In this document: piece by piece, positions 61,346 to 64,000 of the stretch
How positions within the stretch are numbered: the first letter of the stretch is position 1
Layout of the letters: each line of letters starts with the position of its first letter
NCBI GenBank assembly: GCA_965216195.1
Contig: OZ244151.1
Coordinates: 3,777,870-3,841,869 of the forward strand
DNA length: 64,000 nt
Reading direction: 5' to 3'
Source of the DNA: Aridibacter sp965216195
GTDB lineage: Bacteria; Acidobacteriota; Blastocatellia; Pyrinomonadales; Pyrinomonadaceae
Position numbers and translations under genes: made by a program
The notes under the pieces: model-generated
The model's input: the letters and a program-made list of their open reading frames with translations, nothing else
Databases searched by the model: none
What the model was told of the DNA's origin: nothing

Positions 61346-63889
61346 ATGAGTACAGTTTTCGAGCCTGCCGTGTCGGCAAAATTCACAGCAAAAAATGGAA
61401 ATGGTAACGGTAATGGAACCGGAACCGCTGCGCGTAGAGTTGCGAGCAATTTAGGACTAAACGCAGAGAAAGTTATATCAAAACGCTATTCGCTAAAGGA
61501 TGAAAATGGCGAGCCGCTGGAGTCTTGGTCAGACATAGTTTATCGCGTAGTGGGTCACGTAGCGCGAGCCGAACAAGATCCGGTGATGAGAGACTTCTTT
61601 TTTAATTCGATGGTCGAAATTATGCTCGATCGCGAGTTTGTTCCAAATACCCCCTGTCTCGTAAATTCCGGTAAACCAAAAGGACAACTCGCAGCATGCT
61701 TTGTACTCAACGTTCCCGATTCGATTTCCGGTATTATGAAACACGCTCAGGATGTAGCTGTGATCCATCAAACGGGTGGCGGAACGGGAATGACCTATGA
61801 ATTTTTAAGACCGCACGGCTCGATGGTTAATTCGACACGCGGCGTCGCTTCGGGTCCGGTCAGCTTTATGAATATCGTAAATGGCACTACGGAGGTCGTA
61901 AAACAAGGCGGTGTACGGCGTGGCGCAAATATGGGAATTCTCAACATAAAGCACCCGGACATCCTTCGTTTTATTCATGCTAAAAACGACCAGCATTCGC
62001 TTACGAATTTCAATATTTCCGTAACCGTTACTGACGACTTTATGGATGCTGTTGATAACAAGGAGTGGTTTCAGACGGAATTTGACGGCGAAGCCTGGAA
62101 TCAGCCCGTATTCGATGAGGCGACTGGCGCCGATTACGTTGTTTATCGTCGAGAAAACGGCACAACGGCAACTTTTGCTGACAAGAAGGCATTTGAAAAT
62201 GCTGACCTGAGCGACTGCGCGGTCGAAGCGCCACCGAGCCCTGGTATGGTTTATGCGCCGGATATCTGGAACCGCATTATTGCTTCGGCACATAAATACG
62301 CTGAACCGGGAATCATATTCATCGACGAAGTAAATCGCCACAACCATATGATGAATTCTATGGGTCCGATTTACGCTTGCAATCCCTGCGGAGAGCAACA
62401 GCTGCACTTTAACAACTCGTGTAATCTTGGTTCGATCGATCTTTCGAAATTTTACAAAGAAGATGCCGAAGACGAGATCAATTGGGAGAAGCTTGCACAC
62501 GTTACGCACCTCTGCACGAGGTTTTTAGACAACGTTGTGGATGCGGGACATTTCCCGCTTCCGGAAATTGATGACGTCGTGAAACGCACACGCCCCGTCG
62601 GGCTAGGTGTGATGGGTTTTGCTGATCTTTGCTTAAAGCTCGGCGTAACCTATGGAGAAGAAGATTCTATCGAGCTAATGGATAAGGTTATGGGGTTTGT
62701 CCGCCGCGAATCGTGGCAGGCATCGCTCGATCTCGGTGCGGAAAAAGGTGTCTTTCCTGAGCTTGAGGAAAACCGCGAAGCCTATGCGGATTTTATCTAT
62801 AACGACATCGGAATTTCACGCGATGTCCCTTTGACGCCGCGAAACTATGAGGTAACAACGATCGCGCCGACAGGAACAATTTCGCTCGTTGCGGAAACTT
62901 CCTCGGGAATCGAGCCGAATTTTTCATGGGCTTACGTAAGGCGCGACACGCTTGGCGAACGCCATTATGTCCACACGCTTGCCGCGGAAGCGCTTGGAAT
63001 AGAAGTCGATCAAACGGATGAAGACTCGATCAAAGCAGCGGCTGAATACGTCGTTGAACATCAAGATGATCTTCCCGACCACTTTATTTCGGCTATGGAT
63101 ATAACCTCGCATCAGCACGTGGAAGTTCTTGGAGCGGCTCAAAAACACGTTGACAATGCGATCTCAAAAACGTGTAATGGCGCGAAGGATGATACGGTTG
63201 AATCGGTTGACCAACTCTACCGAATGGCGCGCGATCTTGGTTGCAAAGCAGTCAGCTATTATAGAGATGGAAGCCGTGACGGGCAGGTTTTAACCTCTAT
63301 GAAGTCGGAAGATAAAGAAGACAAAAAAGAAAAAGAAGTTGATGTTGTCGGTGCGAGCGGAGAGTATAAGGTTGTGGAAAATGCCAGTAGCCTAACCGCA
63401 GACCGGGTAACTCGTCCGCGCGAACTCCAGGGGTCTACATGGAGAATTCCTTTTGACGGACAAAATCTGTACGTAACGGTAAATCATGATGGAAACTCGA
63501 TTCTGGAAGTTTTCGCAACCGGACCGATTTCAGAGGGTGTCGGACTTTTAGCTTCGAAAATGCTCCGGGGTGGTTTTGACGTAAAAGAAGTTTCGCACAG
63601 TTTGAATAAGGTTACCGGAACCCACGCCGTCTGGTTTAACGAAAGACTTCTTACATCGCCCGAGCAGGCTGTAGCGGAATGTTTGCTGTTGATTGATCGG
63701 CGTCTAAAAGGCGAACCCACTTCAGAGCGACAAAAGAATAAGGCTTTCGTCGAAGACACCGAAGTATCCGGCGAAGCGAATTCAAAAATGTCGAGCATGA
63801 TCGGAACTTGTCCGGAATGTAAAGGTCAGCTCGAACACGCTTCTGGTTGCGATTTCTGTCGAGATTGTGGCTATTCGAAGTGTAAATAA
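61346..63889 (+). CDS. nrdJ: Vitamin B12-dependent ribonucleotide reductase (class II)
   Basis: 847 residues. It makes deoxyribonucleotides from ribonucleoside di- or triphosphates with adenosylcobalamin radical chemistry. Family segments: VPNTPCLVNSGKPKGQLAAC, STRGVASGPVSFM, the active-site NPCGEQQLHFNNSCNLGSI, VTTIAPTGTISLVA and the radical-site region around QHVEVLGAAQKHVDNAISKT. A C-terminal zinc ribbon (CPECKGQLEHASGCDFCRDC) closes the protein; some enzymes of this class have it. No nrdR or other reductase gene is in the window. The gene has a clear promoter and terminator. Confidence 0.96.
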   Translation: MSTVFEPAVSAKFTAKNGNGNGNGTGTAARRVASNLGLNAEKVISKRYSLKDENGEPLESWSDIVYRVVGHVARAEQDPVMRDFFFNSMVEIMLDREFVPNTPCLVNSGKPKGQLAACFVLNVPDSISGIMKHAQDVAVIHQTGGGTGMTYEFLRPHGSMVNSTRGVASGPVSFMNIVNGTTEVVKQGGVRRGANMGILNIKHPDILRFIHAKNDQHSLTNFNISVTVTDDFMDAVDNKEWFQTEFDGEAWNQPVFDEATGADYVVYRRENGTTATFADKKAFENADLSDCAVEAPPSPGMVYAPDIWNRIIASAHKYAEPGIIFIDEVNRHNHMMNSMGPIYACNPCGEQQLHFNNSCNLGSIDLSKFYKEDAEDEINWEKLAHVTHLCTRFLDNVVDAGHFPLPEIDDVVKRTRPVGLGVMGFADLCLKLGVTYGEEDSIELMDKVMGFVRRESWQASLDLGAEKGVFPELEENREAYADFIYNDIGISRDVPLTPRNYEVTTIAPTGTISLVAETSSGIEPNFSWAYVRRDTLGERHYVHTLAAEALGIEVDQTDEDSIKAAAEYVVEHQDDLPDHFISAMDITSHQHVEVLGAAQKHVDNAISKTCNGAKDDTVESVDQLYRMARDLGCKAVSYYRDGSRDGQVLTSMKSEDKEDKKEKEVDVVGASGEYKVVENASSLTADRVTRPRELQGSTWRIPFDGQNLYVTVNHDGNSILEVFATGPISEGVGLLASKMLRGGFDVKEVSHSLNKVTGTHAVWFNERLLTSPEQAVAECLLLIDRRLKGEPTSERQKNKAFVEDTEVSGEANSKMSSMIGTCPECKGQLEHASGCDFCRDCGYSKCK

Positions 63890-63930
63890 AAAAGTTTCTT
63901 TTTACTCCTTAAAATCAAGAAAACTAACGC

Positions 63931-63963
63931 CTGCTGCCAGAATATCGGCAGCAGTATTTTTTT
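63931..63963 (+). terminator. Rho-independent terminator of nrdJ
   Basis: Perfect 8-bp CTGCTGCC/GGCAGCAG stem, 8-base loop, followed by TATTTTTTT. Confidence 0.92.
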
Positions 63964-63970
63964 AAGCGGT

Positions 63971-63998
63971 GGTTAGTAGTCAGTGGACAGTTCACAGC
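63971..63998 (+). repeat. Heptamer tandem repeat at the window end
   Basis: GGTTAGT, AGTCAGT, GGACAGT and TCACAGC follow in 7-base phase. The downstream gene lies outside the window, so its position relative to a start codon cannot be judged. Confidence 0.6.
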
Positions 63999-64000
63999 TA

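Overview
The window is chromosomal DNA of moderate GC, most likely from an Acidobacteriota member of the Blastocatellia/Pyrinomonadaceae type. That placement is an inference from the gene mix: several secreted M28/M24 peptidases, a bacillithiol-type BshB1 deacetylase, a B12-dependent ribonucleotide reductase, pilB/pilT/pilC, both b and b' ATP synthase subunits, and PD40 and YVTN propellers. No rRNA or phylogenetic marker alignment was possible. The window is mostly core genome with small islands of decayed mobile DNA.

Layout. 1-8.9 kb (minus strand): a truncated response regulator, a secreted M28 peptidase, a small methyltransferase, topA, an FG-GAP-like membrane protein, dprA, a four-helix-bundle protein and a selenocysteine tRNA. 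9-14 kb (plus): an ATP synthase cluster atpF'-atpF-atpH-atpA-(zinc-ribbon membrane gene)-atpG ending in a terminator; atpD, atpC, atpB and atpE are not here. 14-17.6 kb: a small membrane protein, VanZ-like, a YdjI-type SPFH protein with three zinc ribbons, Trm112-like and a family 9 glycosyltransferase. 17.6-18.7 kb: nested insertion sequence remnants (IS256-like inside a frameshifted integrase-type transposase). 18.7-23.8 kb: the translation/export cluster ffh-rpsP-khpA-rimM-trmD-rplS-rnhB. Here ffh carries a frameshift in its M domain and rpsP has a very long charged tail.

23.8-33.9 kb: esterase, a repeat-rich gap with a doubly frameshifted small gene, M24 peptidase, dapF, M28-PDZ peptidase, a secreted protein, a PD40 propeller, a ferritin-like diiron protein and serC. 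34-41.2 kb: a secreted TPR protein, then pilB, an extremely Arg/Tyr-rich exported protein, pilT and pilC, bounded by a promoter and a terminator. 41.2-57 kb: a mixed set (PQQ-type sugar dehydrogenase, propeller, FemAB-like/GNAT fusion, msrA, CBM9-like, dienelactone hydrolase, amidohydrolase, RAYT transposase with REP repeats, bshB1, MBL hydrolase, AI-2E transporter, GT-C-like membrane protein with a lipoprotein). 57-64 kb: hotdog thioesterase, 2Fe-2S ferredoxin, preA, hslO and nrdJ. nrdJ has a clear promoter overlapped by a NrdR-box-like palindrome.

Noncoding structure: two families of REP-like palindromes, one of them flanking the RAYT gene; a 115-bp tandem array that carries decayed copies of the 3' end of bshB1; and 7-bp tandem repeats placed directly upstream of, or running into, start codons. 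These three, the Arg/Tyr-rich pilus-operon protein, the S16 tail and the ffh frameshift are the points most worth checking.
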